A stretch of DNA of 36,166 bases from UBA7803 sp036381275 (GCA_036381275.1 DASVDC010000024.1:1-36166); one strand, 5' to 3'; positions 10,906-18,914 are shown, numbered from the stretch's first letter. Translations and numbers: made by a program. The notes: generated by a model not told the origin, from the letters alone.

Positions 10906-11224
10906 GTCGTCGTCGAAATCCGCTGCTTCAGCAGTCCTGACGGGACGCAGATGTCTGCGCGGTCGCGCAGAAGGGTCTGCTGGTGGCGCTCGAAGTCAGG
11001 CTGCTAAGATTGTGAAGATCATAACTTTTCGAGCGAGCGTAGGGGCGTATGGTAACCCACGCGCCCACTGCGGGCGTAGGCCCGGCGTTCGGCAACCGGC
11101 CGTACCGGTGCGCCCGGATTAGACCGCCGGAGCGAGGGATCGCTCCCTCGACGTGGGTTTGGCCCGGCAAGGTGCGGTGACCCATCTATGCTTCGAGGAG
11201 CGGGTGCACCGGAGCGACCAGGAA
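10906..11224. other. divergent intergenic region between def and tsaP
   Basis: No gene is visible in these 319 bases. Its only AT-rich part is about 11005-11030, the likeliest place for divergent promoters, but no clean -35/-10 pair is seen on either strand. On the def side there are two inverted repeats, 10923-10934 (CTGC-TTCA-GCAG) and 10954-10971 (TCTGCGCG/CGCGCAGA), which would form hairpins in the def leader. On the tsaP side lies a REP-like palindrome at 11130-11150. The tsaP transcript would carry a leader of roughly 150-200 nt if it starts at the AT-rich core. Confidence 0.5.
11130..11150. repeat. REP-like palindrome with two mutually exclusive hairpins
   Basis: Two overlapping perfect inverted repeats share the same bases. 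GGAGCGA (11130-11136) pairs with TCGCTCC (11140-11146) across GGGA. CGAGGGA (11133-11139) pairs with TCCCTCG (11144-11150) across TCGC. Both have 7-bp stems and 4-nt loops, so they compete. The GGAGCG opening resembles the REP elements near the right end of the window, but the stem differs. Confidence 0.5.
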
Positions 11225-12307
11225 ATGAAAAGGATGAACAACAAAGGTACCGTTCGCCACGCGCTGCTGGCGCTGCTGCTCTGCGTGGCCGTCTCCGGCA
11301 CCGCGGCTACCGGTGATCTGTCCCAGTACCTGCGGGAAGACCATCCGGACGTCTACGTGGTGCAGAAAGGTGACACCCTGTGGGACATCAGCGGCCGGTT
11401 CCTCGAGCGTCCCTGGCTGTGGCCGGAGCTGTGGCGGGTCAACCCGCAGATCGAGAATCCGCACCTGATCTACCCCGGCGACCGGATCTCGCTGGTGTGG
11501 GTCGACGGCCGGCCGCAGCTCACCCTCGAGCGCGGCGAGGCGGGCCGCACCTACCGGATGACGCCGTCCGACACCGAGAAGCTGAGTCCGCAGGTGCGGG
11601 CGACGCCGCTGGAATCGGCGATCCCGGCGATCCGGCTCGATGCGATCCAGGGCTTCCTGGTGCAGAACCGCGTGGTGGAGCCGGGTGTGCTCGACGCGGC
11701 ACCGTACGTGATCCAGGGTGAGAGCGAGCGCATCGTCGTCGGTGCCGGCGACCGCGTCTACGTGCGCGGCACGCTGGAAGACAGCGAGAGCTTCAGCATC
11801 GTCCGCAAGGGGCCGCTGTACGTGGACCCGAACACCGGCGAGGTGCTCGGCCAGGAAGCGACCTTCATCGGCCTCGGCCACGCGGTGGCCCAGCACGACG
11901 ACATCGCGACGCTGCGGGTGGAGAGCTCGCGCGAAGAGGTGCAGATAGCCGACCGGATACTGCCCACCGAGGAGCGGCGCCTCGACTCCACGTACTTCCC
12001 GAGCGCGCCCGCCGAGACCATCGACGGCCAGATCATCTCGGTGTTCGGCGGCGTGACCCAGGTCGGCCAGTTCGACGTCGTGGTGATCAACCGCGGCGAG
12101 CGCGAAGGCCTCGAGCCGGGCAACGTGCTCGCGATCTACAAGCGCGGCGCGCTGGCCCGCGACCGGGTCGCGAACGAAGTGGTGCGTCTGCCGAGCGAGC
12201 GCGCCGGTCTCGCGATGGTGTTCCGCTCGTTCGACAAACTGTCGTACGCGCTGGTGCTCGAGAGCGAGCGGCCGCTGGAAGTCCTCGACCAGGTGCGCAA
12301 TCCCTGA
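11225..12307 (+). CDS. tsaP: LysM domain protein, TsaP-like (PA0020 family)
   Basis: Exported protein with an N-terminal signal peptide (basic start, hydrophobic LLALLLCVAVSG, cleavage near GTAA) and a LysM peptidoglycan-binding domain at about residues 40-90 (VVQKGDTLWDISGRF ... IYPGDRISL). The rest has a TsaP/FlgT-like character. In Pseudomonas and Neisseria-type systems TsaP anchors the type IV pilus secretin to peptidoglycan. No pilus gene is in this window, so that role is inferred from family and from the def-tsaP-dprA synteny. The start is ATG 11225 (GGAG 10 nt upstream) or ATG 11234 (AGGA 10 nt upstream); both keep the signal peptide. With 11225 it has 360 aa. Confidence 0.88.
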   Translation: MKRMNNKGTVRHALLALLLCVAVSGTAATGDLSQYLREDHPDVYVVQKGDTLWDISGRFLERPWLWPELWRVNPQIENPHLIYPGDRISLVWVDGRPQLTLERGEAGRTYRMTPSDTEKLSPQVRATPLESAIPAIRLDAIQGFLVQNRVVEPGVLDAAPYVIQGESERIVVGAGDRVYVRGTLEDSESFSIVRKGPLYVDPNTGEVLGQEATFIGLGHAVAQHDDIATLRVESSREEVQIADRILPTEERRLDSTYFPSAPAETIDGQIISVFGGVTQVGQFDVVVINRGEREGLEPGNVLAIYKRGALARDRVANEVVRLPSERAGLAMVFRSFDKLSYALVLESERPLEVLDQVRNP

Positions 12308-12421
12308 TCCCGGCTGACCGCCGACGCGCGGCGCGGGCGAACGCGCACGCGTCGGCCGGTTTGCCTCCGGCAGTCGGCCGCGGCTTCCCACGGCTATTCT
12401 GGGGTCATTTGCCCCGGCGCG

Positions 12422-13480
12422 TTGACCGATCCCGACGAAATCTTCCACCTCGCGGCGCTGATCCACAGCCTCGGCCGCCGCGCCGCGGCCCGATCCGTTG
12501 CGGCCGAGGGCTCCGCACGTGCCGCCTGGCGCCGGGTCCAGGAGCGGCGGGCCGACCCCGAAGCGCTGCGGCGTCAGTGCGAGGCGCAGCGGATCCGCGT
12601 GCTGCCGCTCGAGGATCCGGATTATCCGGAGCTGCTGCGCCAGATTCCGGATCCGCCGCTGCTCCTGTACGCGCGCGGCGAGCCGGCCGTGCTGCGGCGT
12701 CCGGCCGTGGCGGTGGTCGGCGCCCGCCGTTCGACCGCCACGGGCATCGAAGTGGCGGGTGCGCTCGCGGGCGCGCTGGCCGAGCGCGGGCTCTGCATCG
12801 TCAGTGGTCTCGCGCGGGGGATCGACGCGGCGGCGCATCGGGCGGCACTGTCCGCGGGTGCTACCGCGGCGGTGCTCGGCTGCGGCCTCGCCCGCTGCTA
12901 TCCGATCGCGAACCGGGGACTGATGCGCGCGATCGAGGCCGGGGGCGGACTGCTGCTGAGCGAGCATCCGCCGTGGCAGGGCGCGCGGCGCCACCACTTC
13001 CCGGAACGTAACCGGATCATCAGTGGGCTGTGCCTTGCCGTCGTGGTGGTGGAAGCCGGCGAGCACAGCGGCTCGCTGATCACCGCGCGGCTCGCGGCGG
13101 AGCAGGGCCGCGAGGTGGGGGCCGTGCCGGGCCCGGTCACCAGTCCGAGCAGCCGGGGCTGCCACCGGCTGCTGAAACAGGGCGCGTTCCTGGTGGAGCA
13201 CGCGGGCGACGTGCTCGAGGCGCTCGGTATCGCCGAGCCGGAGCGGCCCGCCGCGGGTGAGGGCGGTGCGCCGCCGGTCCCCGCGGACCCGGAGCTCGCG
13301 CGGGTGCTCGACGCGGTGGAGGGTACGCTGACCACGCTCGATCGGATCGTCGCCGCGACGCGCCTGCGCGCGGAACAGGCCGCCGCCGCGCTCGTCGAGC
13401 TGGAGCTGGCCGGGTTTGTCCGCCAGGTACCGGGCGGGTATATTCGGCGCCCTCTTCCTCCCCTCGAACCGTCCCGCTGA
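12422..13480 (+). CDS. dprA: DNA-processing protein DprA
   Basis: Single-strand DNA-binding protein that protects incoming DNA and loads RecA in natural transformation. The 352-aa protein has a short N-terminal helical region, then the Rossmann-like DprA core: VAVVGARRSTATG, IVSGLARGIDAAAH, GGGLLLSEHPP, FPERNRIISGL, VVVVEAGEHSGSLITA. A winged-helix C-terminal domain follows (about residues 290-345). The start appears to be TTG at 12422; no in-frame ATG or GTG is nearby and the RBS is weak. Upstream, TATTCT at 12395-12400 could be a -10, without a clear -35. The 3' end of the gene seems to contain a promoter for purE. Confidence 0.95.
   Translation: MTDPDEIFHLAALIHSLGRRAAARSVAAEGSARAAWRRVQERRADPEALRRQCEAQRIRVLPLEDPDYPELLRQIPDPPLLLYARGEPAVLRRPAVAVVGARRSTATGIEVAGALAGALAERGLCIVSGLARGIDAAAHRAALSAGATAAVLGCGLARCYPIANRGLMRAIEAGGGLLLSEHPPWQGARRHHFPERNRIISGLCLAVVVVEAGEHSGSLITARLAAEQGREVGAVPGPVTSPSSRGCHRLLKQGAFLVEHAGDVLEALGIAEPERPAAGEGGAPPVPADPELARVLDAVEGTLTTLDRIVAATRLRAEQAAAALVELELAGFVRQVPGGYIRRPLPPLEPSR
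13416..13444 (+). promoter_or_regulatory. internal promoter for purE-tsaC-aroE, inside the dprA 3' end
   Basis: TTGTCC (13416-13421), exactly 17 bp, then TATATT (13439-13444), followed by CGGCGCCC. It is encoded by dprA codons TTT-GTC and TAT-ATT, which are unusually AT-rich at third positions for this genome. The predicted start is about 45 nt before the purE ATG. Confidence 0.55.
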
Positions 13481-13495
13481 AAGGAGCATGCGCCG

Positions 13496-14002
13496 ATGTC
13501 ATTCGTGGCCATCCTGATGGGTTCCGAGTCCGACTGGCCGGTGATGCAGGCGACCGCGGAGACGCTGGCCCGGCTCGAGATCGACCACGAGGTCCGGATC
13601 ACGTCCGCGCACCGTACGCCGCAGGCCACCGCCGAATACGTGGCCGACGCGGTCGGCCGCGGCTGCGCCGTGTTCGTCTGCGGCGCCGGCATGGCGGCGC
13701 ATCTGGCCGGCGCGGTGGCGGCCCAGACGGTGCGGCCGGTGATCGGCGTGCCGATCGACAGCGGACCGCTCGCGGGCTTCGATGCGCTCCTGTCCACCGT
13801 GCAGATGCCGGGCGGCATTCCGGTCGCGACGGTGGCGGTGGGCAAGGCCGGTGCGCGCAATGCCGGCTACCTGGCCGCGCAGATGCTGGCACTGGCCGAT
13901 CCGGCCATCGCGGAGCGCCTGGAAGCGGATCGGGCCGGCAACCGCGACAACGTGCAGAGCCAGAATCAGCGCCTGCAGACCGAGCTGAAGAAGAAGAAGT
14001 GA
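13496..14002 (+). CDS. purE: 5-(carboxyamino)imidazole ribonucleotide mutase
   Basis: Purine-synthesis enzyme that converts N5-CAIR to CAIR. The 168-aa length matches class I PurE (E. coli 169 aa). Motifs: LMGSESDWPVM, SAHRTP, GAGMAAHLAG, IGVPIDSGP and LLSTVQMPGGIPVATV. The start is ATG 13496 with AGGAG at 13482-13486, 9 nt upstream. A class I enzyme needs PurK to make N5-CAIR, but no purK lies beside it here, unlike the usual purEK pair. It ends in a Lys-rich tail (ELKKKK), and its TGA overlaps the GTG of tsaC. Confidence 0.95.
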   Translation: MSFVAILMGSESDWPVMQATAETLARLEIDHEVRITSAHRTPQATAEYVADAVGRGCAVFVCGAGMAAHLAGAVAAQTVRPVIGVPIDSGPLAGFDALLSTVQMPGGIPVATVAVGKAGARNAGYLAAQMLALADPAIAERLEADRAGNRDNVQSQNQRLQTELKKKK

Positions 14003-14571
14003 ATGCGTGGCACCTGCGCCTGGCGGTCGACACGCTGCGCCGCGGCGGCCTGGTGCTGCACGCGACCGAAGGCGTTTGGGGTTTCGCTTGCGACCCGTTC
14101 GATGCGTGCGCGGTGGAGCGGCTGCTCGCGCTCAAAGGGCGGGATCCCGCCCGGGGGCTGATCGTGATCGGGGCCCACAGCGCGGATTTCGCGCCGGAGC
14201 TCGACGCGCTCGATCCCGGCGAACGCGCCGAGGTGGAAGCGAGCTGGCCCGGCCCGGTGACCTGGGTGCTGCCGAACCGTCGCTTTCCGTGCTGGATCAC
14301 CGGCGGGCGGCCGACGGTGGCCGTGCGCGTGCCGGGGCATCCGCAGGCGCGCGCGCTGTGCCGAGCGTTCGGCGCGCCGCTCGTTTCCACGTCGGCGAAC
14401 GTGAGCGGCCGCGTGCCGGCGCGGCGGCGCCTGCAGGCGGTGGCGCTGCGCACCGCGCTCGCCGCGCCGGATGCGGCGGATTGCTACCTGCTGCCGGGCG
14501 AAACGCAGGGGCGTCGCGGCCCGAGCGAGATCCGCACCCTCGCCGGCGCGCGCCTGCGGAGCGCATCGTGA
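13999..14571 (+). CDS. tsaC: threonylcarbamoyl-AMP synthase (TsaC/YrdC/RimN)
   Basis: Makes threonylcarbamoyl-AMP from Thr, bicarbonate and ATP for the t6A37 modification of tRNAs that read ANN codons. The 190-aa protein is the size of the short TsaC form (E. coli 190 aa). Motifs: HATEGVWGFACDP with the following LLALKGRDPARGLIVI (the KxR nucleotide-binding motif), SWPGPVTWVLP and STSANVSGR. The GTG at 13999 overlaps the purE stop by four bases; translation is probably coupled because no separate SD is seen. It overlaps aroE in the same way at its 3' end. Confidence 0.95.
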   Translation: MNAWHLRLAVDTLRRGGLVLHATEGVWGFACDPFDACAVERLLALKGRDPARGLIVIGAHSADFAPELDALDPGERAEVEASWPGPVTWVLPNRRFPCWITGGRPTVAVRVPGHPQARALCRAFGAPLVSTSANVSGRVPARRRLQAVALRTALAAPDAADCYLLPGETQGRRGPSEIRTLAGARLRSAS

Positions 14572-15419
14572 CCGATCGCTACGCGGTGATCGGGCATCCG
14601 GTGGCGCATTCGCTGTCGCCGCGGATCCATGCCGCGTTCGCGGCGGCGACCCGCCAGGACCTGTGCTACGAGCTGCTGCCGGCGCCGCCCGACGCCTTCG
14701 CCGCCACCGCCGCCGCGTTCTTCGCGGCGGGCGGCGCCGGCCTCAACGTGACGGTGCCGTTCAAGGAGGAAGCGGCCGGCTGGGTCGACGAGCTCGACGG
14801 CGCGGCGCGGCAGGCCGGCGCGGTCAACACCATCGTCCGCCGCGGCACGCGCTTCGCGGGCTACAACACCGACGGCCCGGGGCTCGTGCAGGACCTGACC
14901 GCCAACTGCGGCGTCGCGTTGACCGGAGCGCGCGTGCTGCTGGTCGGCGCCGGCGGCGCGGCGCGCGGTGTGGTGGGGCCGCTCCTGGCCGAGCGGCCCG
15001 AGCGGCTGGTGATCGCGAACCGCACCGCCGAGCGCGCGCGTGCGCTCGCCGAGGCGGCCCGGCCGTCGAGCCGCGGCAGCGCGCTCGAAGGCGGCGGTTT
15101 CGATTCGCTCGGCGGCGCGTTCGACCTGATCGTCAATGCGACCAGCGCGGGCCTCGACGGCGACGTTCCCCCGATCCCTGCTGCGCTGGTCCGTGGAGCG
15201 GTCTGTTACGACATGCTGTACGACCGCTCCGGCCGCGCCGCCGAGACCGCGTTCTGCCGCTGGGCCGCCGCGGCCGGCGCGGCGCGCACGCTGGACGGGC
15301 TCGGCATGCTCGTCGAGCAGGCGGCGCTCGCGTTCGAGTTGTGGCGGGACGTCAGGCCCGCGACCGGGCCGGTGCTGGAGTGGCTGCGCCGCGGTGCAGA
15401 CGGAGGTGTGCGTGCCTGA
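14568..15419 (+). CDS. aroE: shikimate dehydrogenase (NADP+)
   Basis: Reduces 3-dehydroshikimate to shikimate in aromatic amino acid synthesis. The GTG at 14568 overlaps the tsaC TGA by four bases and gives 283 aa (E. coli 272). It has the substrate site GHPVAHSLSPRIHAAF, the catalytic Lys in NVTVPFKEE and the Asp in YNTDGPGLVQDL. The NADP fold shows VGAGGAARGV, followed by IANRTAERA, where the Asn-Arg-Thr pattern favours NADPH. An open frame extends upstream, but it is a shadow of tsaC. The 3' end overlaps the zinc-ribbon gene by 8 bp. Confidence 0.96.
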   Translation: MTDRYAVIGHPVAHSLSPRIHAAFAAATRQDLCYELLPAPPDAFAATAAAFFAAGGAGLNVTVPFKEEAAGWVDELDGAARQAGAVNTIVRRGTRFAGYNTDGPGLVQDLTANCGVALTGARVLLVGAGGAARGVVGPLLAERPERLVIANRTAERARALAEAARPSSRGSALEGGGFDSLGGAFDLIVNATSAGLDGDVPPIPAALVRGAVCYDMLYDRSGRAAETAFCRWAAAAGAARTLDGLGMLVEQAALAFELWRDVRPATGPVLEWLRRGADGGVRA

Positions 15420-15663
15420 CAAGCGAACTCTGCGGCGCTTCATCGCCGGGGCGGTCTGCCCCGAGTGCCGGGCGCTGGACCGCATCGTGGTCGAGGAGCA
15501 GGACGGTGAGCGGCGCCGGCGCTGCGTGAGCTGCGGCTTCACCGACACCATCACGTCCGCCGCCGCGGCCGCTCCGCCGACGCGCTTCACGCGCCGGGCG
15601 GAGGCAGCGGACGAACCGCCGCCCACCCCGGTGAAGATCCTCGATCCCCGCCGCGATCGCTGA
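15412..15663 (+). CDS. YheV-like zinc-ribbon protein (DUF2387)
   Basis: Small 83-aa protein with the YheV signature: RRFIAGAVCPECRALD, then RRCVSCGFTDT and a C-terminal TPVKILDP. The two CXXC pairs (CPEC, CVSC) suggest one bound zinc. The function of the family is unknown. GTG 15412 is preferred: GGAGG at 15402-15406 stands 5 nt upstream, and the family's RRFIAGAxCP motif starts a few residues in. It overlaps the aroE end by 8 bp, so it is the last gene of the purE-tsaC-aroE unit. The Ala-rich stretch between the zinc ribbon and the tail (AAAAAPP) makes it longer than E. coli YheV. Confidence 0.85.
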   Translation: MPDKRTLRRFIAGAVCPECRALDRIVVEEQDGERRRRCVSCGFTDTITSAAAAAPPTRFTRRAEAADEPPPTPVKILDPRRDR

Positions 15664-15707
15664 TTCGGCCGGCGGCGCGGAAAGCCGCCGAAAGAGGTAC
15701 CTCGCGG

Positions 15708-15735
15708 TTGTCTTATGGAAGCGCGCTGATATAAT
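15708..15735 (+). promoter_or_regulatory. strong extended -10 promoter of the cox operon
   Basis: TTGTCT (15708-15713), a 16-bp spacer and a perfect TATAAT (15730-15735). The TGA immediately before it makes an extended -10 (TGnTATAAT). The bases that follow, TGCGCGCGC, form a GC-rich discriminator. This is the strongest promoter match in the window, and no other gene lies between it and coxB. Confidence 0.75.
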
Positions 15736-16125
15736 TGCGCGCGCAAAAATCCGAGCCGGCGTTCCGCCGGCGAGCTAATGCGGCTACGCTGGGTCAGTCC
15801 TCGCTGGTCCGGCAGTGCCCTGATCGACGTACCTGATCGAGAAGCGGATCAGCTAGAGGAGATCACGGACACTGGAGTGCGCGGCCGCGACGGCGGATTC
15901 TCGAGGGGTTTCCCCGTCGAGAGACAGCAGTGAAACCACCTCGAGCCTGTACGCCAGGTGGGCGCCCGCACGACTCTTCGCCAGCGACGATCACTGCAAG
16001 AGCGTGAAACACGGCATTCGTTGCCGGGGGGTTTCGCTTGCAGCAACGCGGCATCGACGGGTCGCGGTGCGCGCGCGCGGACGGCTCGGACGGACAGGCG
16101 GCGGGTAGTGGACGAAGGTGCAGCA
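15736..16125 (+). ncRNA. structured 5' leader of the cox operon, candidate cis-regulatory RNA
   Basis: No gene is visible between the YheV-like stop and coxB. Downstream of the promoter the strand contains these complementary segments: GCCGGCG/CGCCGGC (15755-15771, loop TTC); the 9-mer CCTGATCGA repeated at 15819-15827 and 15832-15840, with GATCAG at 15847-15852 able to pair with CTGATC; TCTCGAGGGG with CCCC and TCGAGA (15899-15922, loop TTT, one bulged G); GCAGTGA (15927-15933) with TCACTGC (15991-15997), enclosing CCACCT/AGGTGG (15936-15961); CTCTT (15974-15978) with AAGAG (15998-16002); and CGTTGC/GCAACG (16019-16048). It matches no riboswitch I recognise. It could equally be an unregulated leader or carry a separate small RNA. 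Confidence 0.4.
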
Positions 16126-17274
16126 GTGAAGATGACGAAGCAGTGGACGGCAGGCGGGGGGTTGGCCGGAGCGGCGGCGATGCTGCTGTCGGCGTCGGCG
16201 AGAGCGGACGCGCTCAACATGCCGGTGGGGGTCTCGGAGACCAGCCGCATCGTCTACGACCTGCACATGCTGATTCTGTGGATCTGCGTCGTCATCGGCA
16301 TCGGCGTATTCGGCGTGATCCTCTGGTCCATCATCCATCACCGCAAGTCCGCCGGCCATCAGCCCGCCAGCTTCCACGAAAACACCCGGCTCGAGATCGT
16401 CTGGACGCTGATCCCGGTGCTCATCCTGATCGGGATGGCCTGGCCGGCCACCACCACGCTGATCGACATGTACGACACCGGCGGCGAGGACATGACCGTG
16501 GAGGTACGCGGTTATCAGTGGCGCTGGCAGTACAAATACCTCGACGAAGATCTGAACAGTCAGTTCAGCTTCTTCAGCAATCTCGCGACCCCGGCCGAGG
16601 AAATCCAGGGGCAGGCCGCCAAGGGCCAGTACTACCTGCTCGAGGTCGACAACCCGCTGCGCATCCCGGTCGACCGCAAGGTGCGTTTCCTGCTGACCGC
16701 GGAAGACGTGATCCACGCGTGGTGGGTGCCCGACTTCGGGATGAAGAAGGACGCGATCCCCGGGATGCTGAACGAGATGTGGACCCGGGTCGACGAGCCC
16801 GGCATCTACCGCGGACAGTGCGCGGAGCTCTGCGGCAAGGATCACGCGTTCATGCCGGTGGTGGTGCAGGCGATGCCGCAGGAGGAGTTCGACGCCTGGT
16901 ACGCGGAGCAGCTCCAGGCGGCGAAGGCGCGGGAGGAGGCGCTGTCGAAGACGTTCACCGAGCAGGAGCTGATGGCGGAAGGTCAGAAGGTCTACAACTC
17001 CTTCTGCTCGTCCTGCCACCAGCCCAACGGTCAGGGCATGCCTCCGGTGTTCCCGGCCATCGCGGGCAGCCCGGTCGCCACCGGTCCGAAGGAAGACCAC
17101 ATCGACATCGTGCTGAACGGCGTGCCCGGCACCGCGATGCAGGCCTTCGGCAGGCAGCTCGACGCGGCGCAGATCGCGGCGGTGGTTCACTACGAGCGCC
17201 ACGCGTTCGGCAACAACACCGGCGATACCACGCAGCCCGCCGACGTGGTCGCCCGCCAGCAGGCGCAGCAGTAA
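16126..17274 (+). CDS. coxB: cytochrome c oxidase subunit II with fused cytochrome c domain
   Basis: Subunit II of an aa3-type oxidase; takes electrons from cytochrome c through CuA. GTG 16126 (GAAGG 7 nt upstream) gives 382 aa; ATG 16132 is an alternative. A signal peptide ends near ARA-DALN, and two membrane helices follow (about residues 43-65 and 85-105). The CuA site is complete: His197, Cys232, Cys236, His240 and Met243 (CAELCGKDHAFM). A monoheme cytochrome c domain is fused at the C-terminus, with CSSCH at residues 294-298, as in Pseudomonas CoxB and in caa3 oxidases. It heads the coxB-coxA-ctaG-coxC operon behind a long leader. Confidence 0.96.
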   Translation: MKMTKQWTAGGGLAGAAAMLLSASARADALNMPVGVSETSRIVYDLHMLILWICVVIGIGVFGVILWSIIHHRKSAGHQPASFHENTRLEIVWTLIPVLILIGMAWPATTTLIDMYDTGGEDMTVEVRGYQWRWQYKYLDEDLNSQFSFFSNLATPAEEIQGQAAKGQYYLLEVDNPLRIPVDRKVRFLLTAEDVIHAWWVPDFGMKKDAIPGMLNEMWTRVDEPGIYRGQCAELCGKDHAFMPVVVQAMPQEEFDAWYAEQLQAAKAREEALSKTFTEQELMAEGQKVYNSFCSSCHQPNGQGMPPVFPAIAGSPVATGPKEDHIDIVLNGVPGTAMQAFGRQLDAAQIAAVVHYERHAFGNNTGDTTQPADVVARQQAQQ

Positions 17275-17298
17275 GCAGCACAGAACAGGAAATCCGGC

Positions 17299-18903
17299 AT
17301 GAGCGAAGTTGTTGTAACGCACCACGACGAGCATCACGACCACGGGCCGGCGAAAGGCCTCGCTCGCTGGCTGTTCACGACCAACCACAAGGACATCGGC
17401 ACGCTGTATCTCTGGTTCAGCTTCATCATGCTGCTGGTCGGCGGCGTGCTGGCGCTGGTGATCCGTACCGAGCTGTTCCAGCCGGGCCTGCAGTTCGTGA
17501 CCCCCGAGTTCTTCAATCAGATGACCACGATGCACGGGCTCATCATGATTTTCGGGGCGATCATGCCGGCGTTCGTGGGGCTCGCGAACTGGATGGTGCC
17601 GATGATGATCGGTGCGCCGGACATGGCTCTGCCGCGGCTGAACAATCTGTCGTTCTGGCTCGTGGCGCTGGCGATGACGATGCTCGTCTCCACGCTGTTC
17701 ATGGAAGGCGGCGGTCCGAACTTCGGCTGGACGGCCTATCCGCCGCTCTCCACCACCTACGGACCGGACTCGACGACCTTCTTCATCTTCTCGGTCCACC
17801 TGGCCGGCGCGTCGTCGATCCTCGGCGCGATCAACATCATCGCGACGATCCTGAACATGCGCGCGCCCGGCATGACGCTGATGAAGCTGCCGATGTTCGT
17901 CTGGGGGTGGCTGATCACCGCCTATCTGCTGCTGGCGGTGATGCCGGTGCTCGCCGGCGCGATCACGATGGCGCTGTTCGACATGCACTTCGGCACCAGC
18001 TTCTTCAACGCCGCCGGCGGCGGTGACCCGGTGCTCTACCAGCACGTGTTCTGGTTCTTCGGGCACCCCGAGGTGTACATCATGATTCTGCCGGCGTTCG
18101 GCATCGTCTCGCAGATCATCCCGACATTCGCGCGCAAGCCCCTGTTCGGCTACGACTCGATGGTCTACGCGATCGCGAGCATCGCGTTCCTGTCGTTCAT
18201 CGTCTGGGCGCACCACATGTTCACGGTCGGCATGCCGCTGGCCGGACAGCTCTTCTTCATGTACGCGACGATGCTGATCGCCGTGCCGACCGGCGTGAAG
18301 ATCTTCAACTGGACGGCCACGATGTGGCGCGGCTCGATGACGTTCGAGACGCCGATGCTGTTCGCGATCGCGTTCGTGGTGCTGTTCTCGATCGGCGGCT
18401 TCTCGGGGCTGATGCTCGCGATCGTGCCGGCGGACTTCCAGTACCACGACAGCTACTTCGTCGTGGCGCACTTCCACTACGTGCTGGTTCCGGGCGCGCT
18501 GTTCTCGATCATCGCCGCGGTCTACTACTGGCTGCCGAAGTGGTGCGGCCGGATGTACGACGAGACCCTCGGCAAGCTGCACTTCTGGCTGTCGTTCATC
18601 GGCGTGAACGTCCTGTTCTTCCCGCAGCACTTCGTCGGGCTCGCCGGCATGCCGCGGCGGATCCCGGACTACTCGCTGCAGTTCGCCGACTTCAACATGG
18701 TCTCGAGCATCGGCGCGTACATCTTCGGCTTCGCGCAGCTCGTGTTCCTGTACGTGCTGATCAAGGCGATCCGCAGCGGCGAGCCGGCGACCGATCGGGT
18801 CTGGGAAGGCGCGCGCGGCCTCGAGTGGACGCTGCCGTCACCGGCGCCGTACCACAGCTTCACCACCCCGCCGAAGGTGGTGGAAAGCGAAGCGCACACC
18901 TGA
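17299..18903 (+). CDS. coxA: cytochrome c oxidase subunit I
   Basis: Catalytic subunit carrying heme a, heme a3 and CuB. 534 aa, ATG with AGGA 8 nt upstream. Ligands seen: His79 and His393 for heme a, His391 for heme a3, and His256, His305 and His306 for CuB. Tyr260 is placed for the His-Tyr crosslink. Glu258 in GHPEVY is the D-channel glutamate of the A1 class of heme-copper oxidases. The N-terminus has a His-rich stretch (residues 8-15, HHDEHHDH). TGA is followed at once by the RBS of ctaG. Confidence 0.98.
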   Translation: MSEVVVTHHDEHHDHGPAKGLARWLFTTNHKDIGTLYLWFSFIMLLVGGVLALVIRTELFQPGLQFVTPEFFNQMTTMHGLIMIFGAIMPAFVGLANWMVPMMIGAPDMALPRLNNLSFWLVALAMTMLVSTLFMEGGGPNFGWTAYPPLSTTYGPDSTTFFIFSVHLAGASSILGAINIIATILNMRAPGMTLMKLPMFVWGWLITAYLLLAVMPVLAGAITMALFDMHFGTSFFNAAGGGDPVLYQHVFWFFGHPEVYIMILPAFGIVSQIIPTFARKPLFGYDSMVYAIASIAFLSFIVWAHHMFTVGMPLAGQLFFMYATMLIAVPTGVKIFNWTATMWRGSMTFETPMLFAIAFVVLFSIGGFSGLMLAIVPADFQYHDSYFVVAHFHYVLVPGALFSIIAAVYYWLPKWCGRMYDETLGKLHFWLSFIGVNVLFFPQHFVGLAGMPRRIPDYSLQFADFNMVSSIGAYIFGFAQLVFLYVLIKAIRSGEPATDRVWEGARGLEWTLPSPAPYHSFTTPPKVVESEAHT

Positions 18904-18914
18904 AGGAGATCGCC

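Noticed and set aside
11186..13489. A 767-codon open frame on the minus strand across tsaP and dprA
   Set aside because: It has the His/Arg/Asp-rich, repetitive composition of an antisense shadow in high-GC DNA. The opposite strand encodes clear TsaP and DprA.
15930..16007. A 25-codon open frame starting with GTG in the cox leader, considered as a leader peptide
   Set aside because: No good RBS, no regulatory codon run and no support beyond being open. The RNA-pairing segments overlap it.
15736..16125. Possible identity of the cox leader with RNase P RNA, 4.5S RNA, 6S RNA, tRNA or a common riboswitch
   Set aside because: None of the conserved sequence blocks of these RNAs that I know could be found.
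15991..18630. An 879-codon open frame on the minus strand across coxB and coxA
   Set aside because: Same shadow character; the plus strand has complete CuA, heme and CuB ligand sets.
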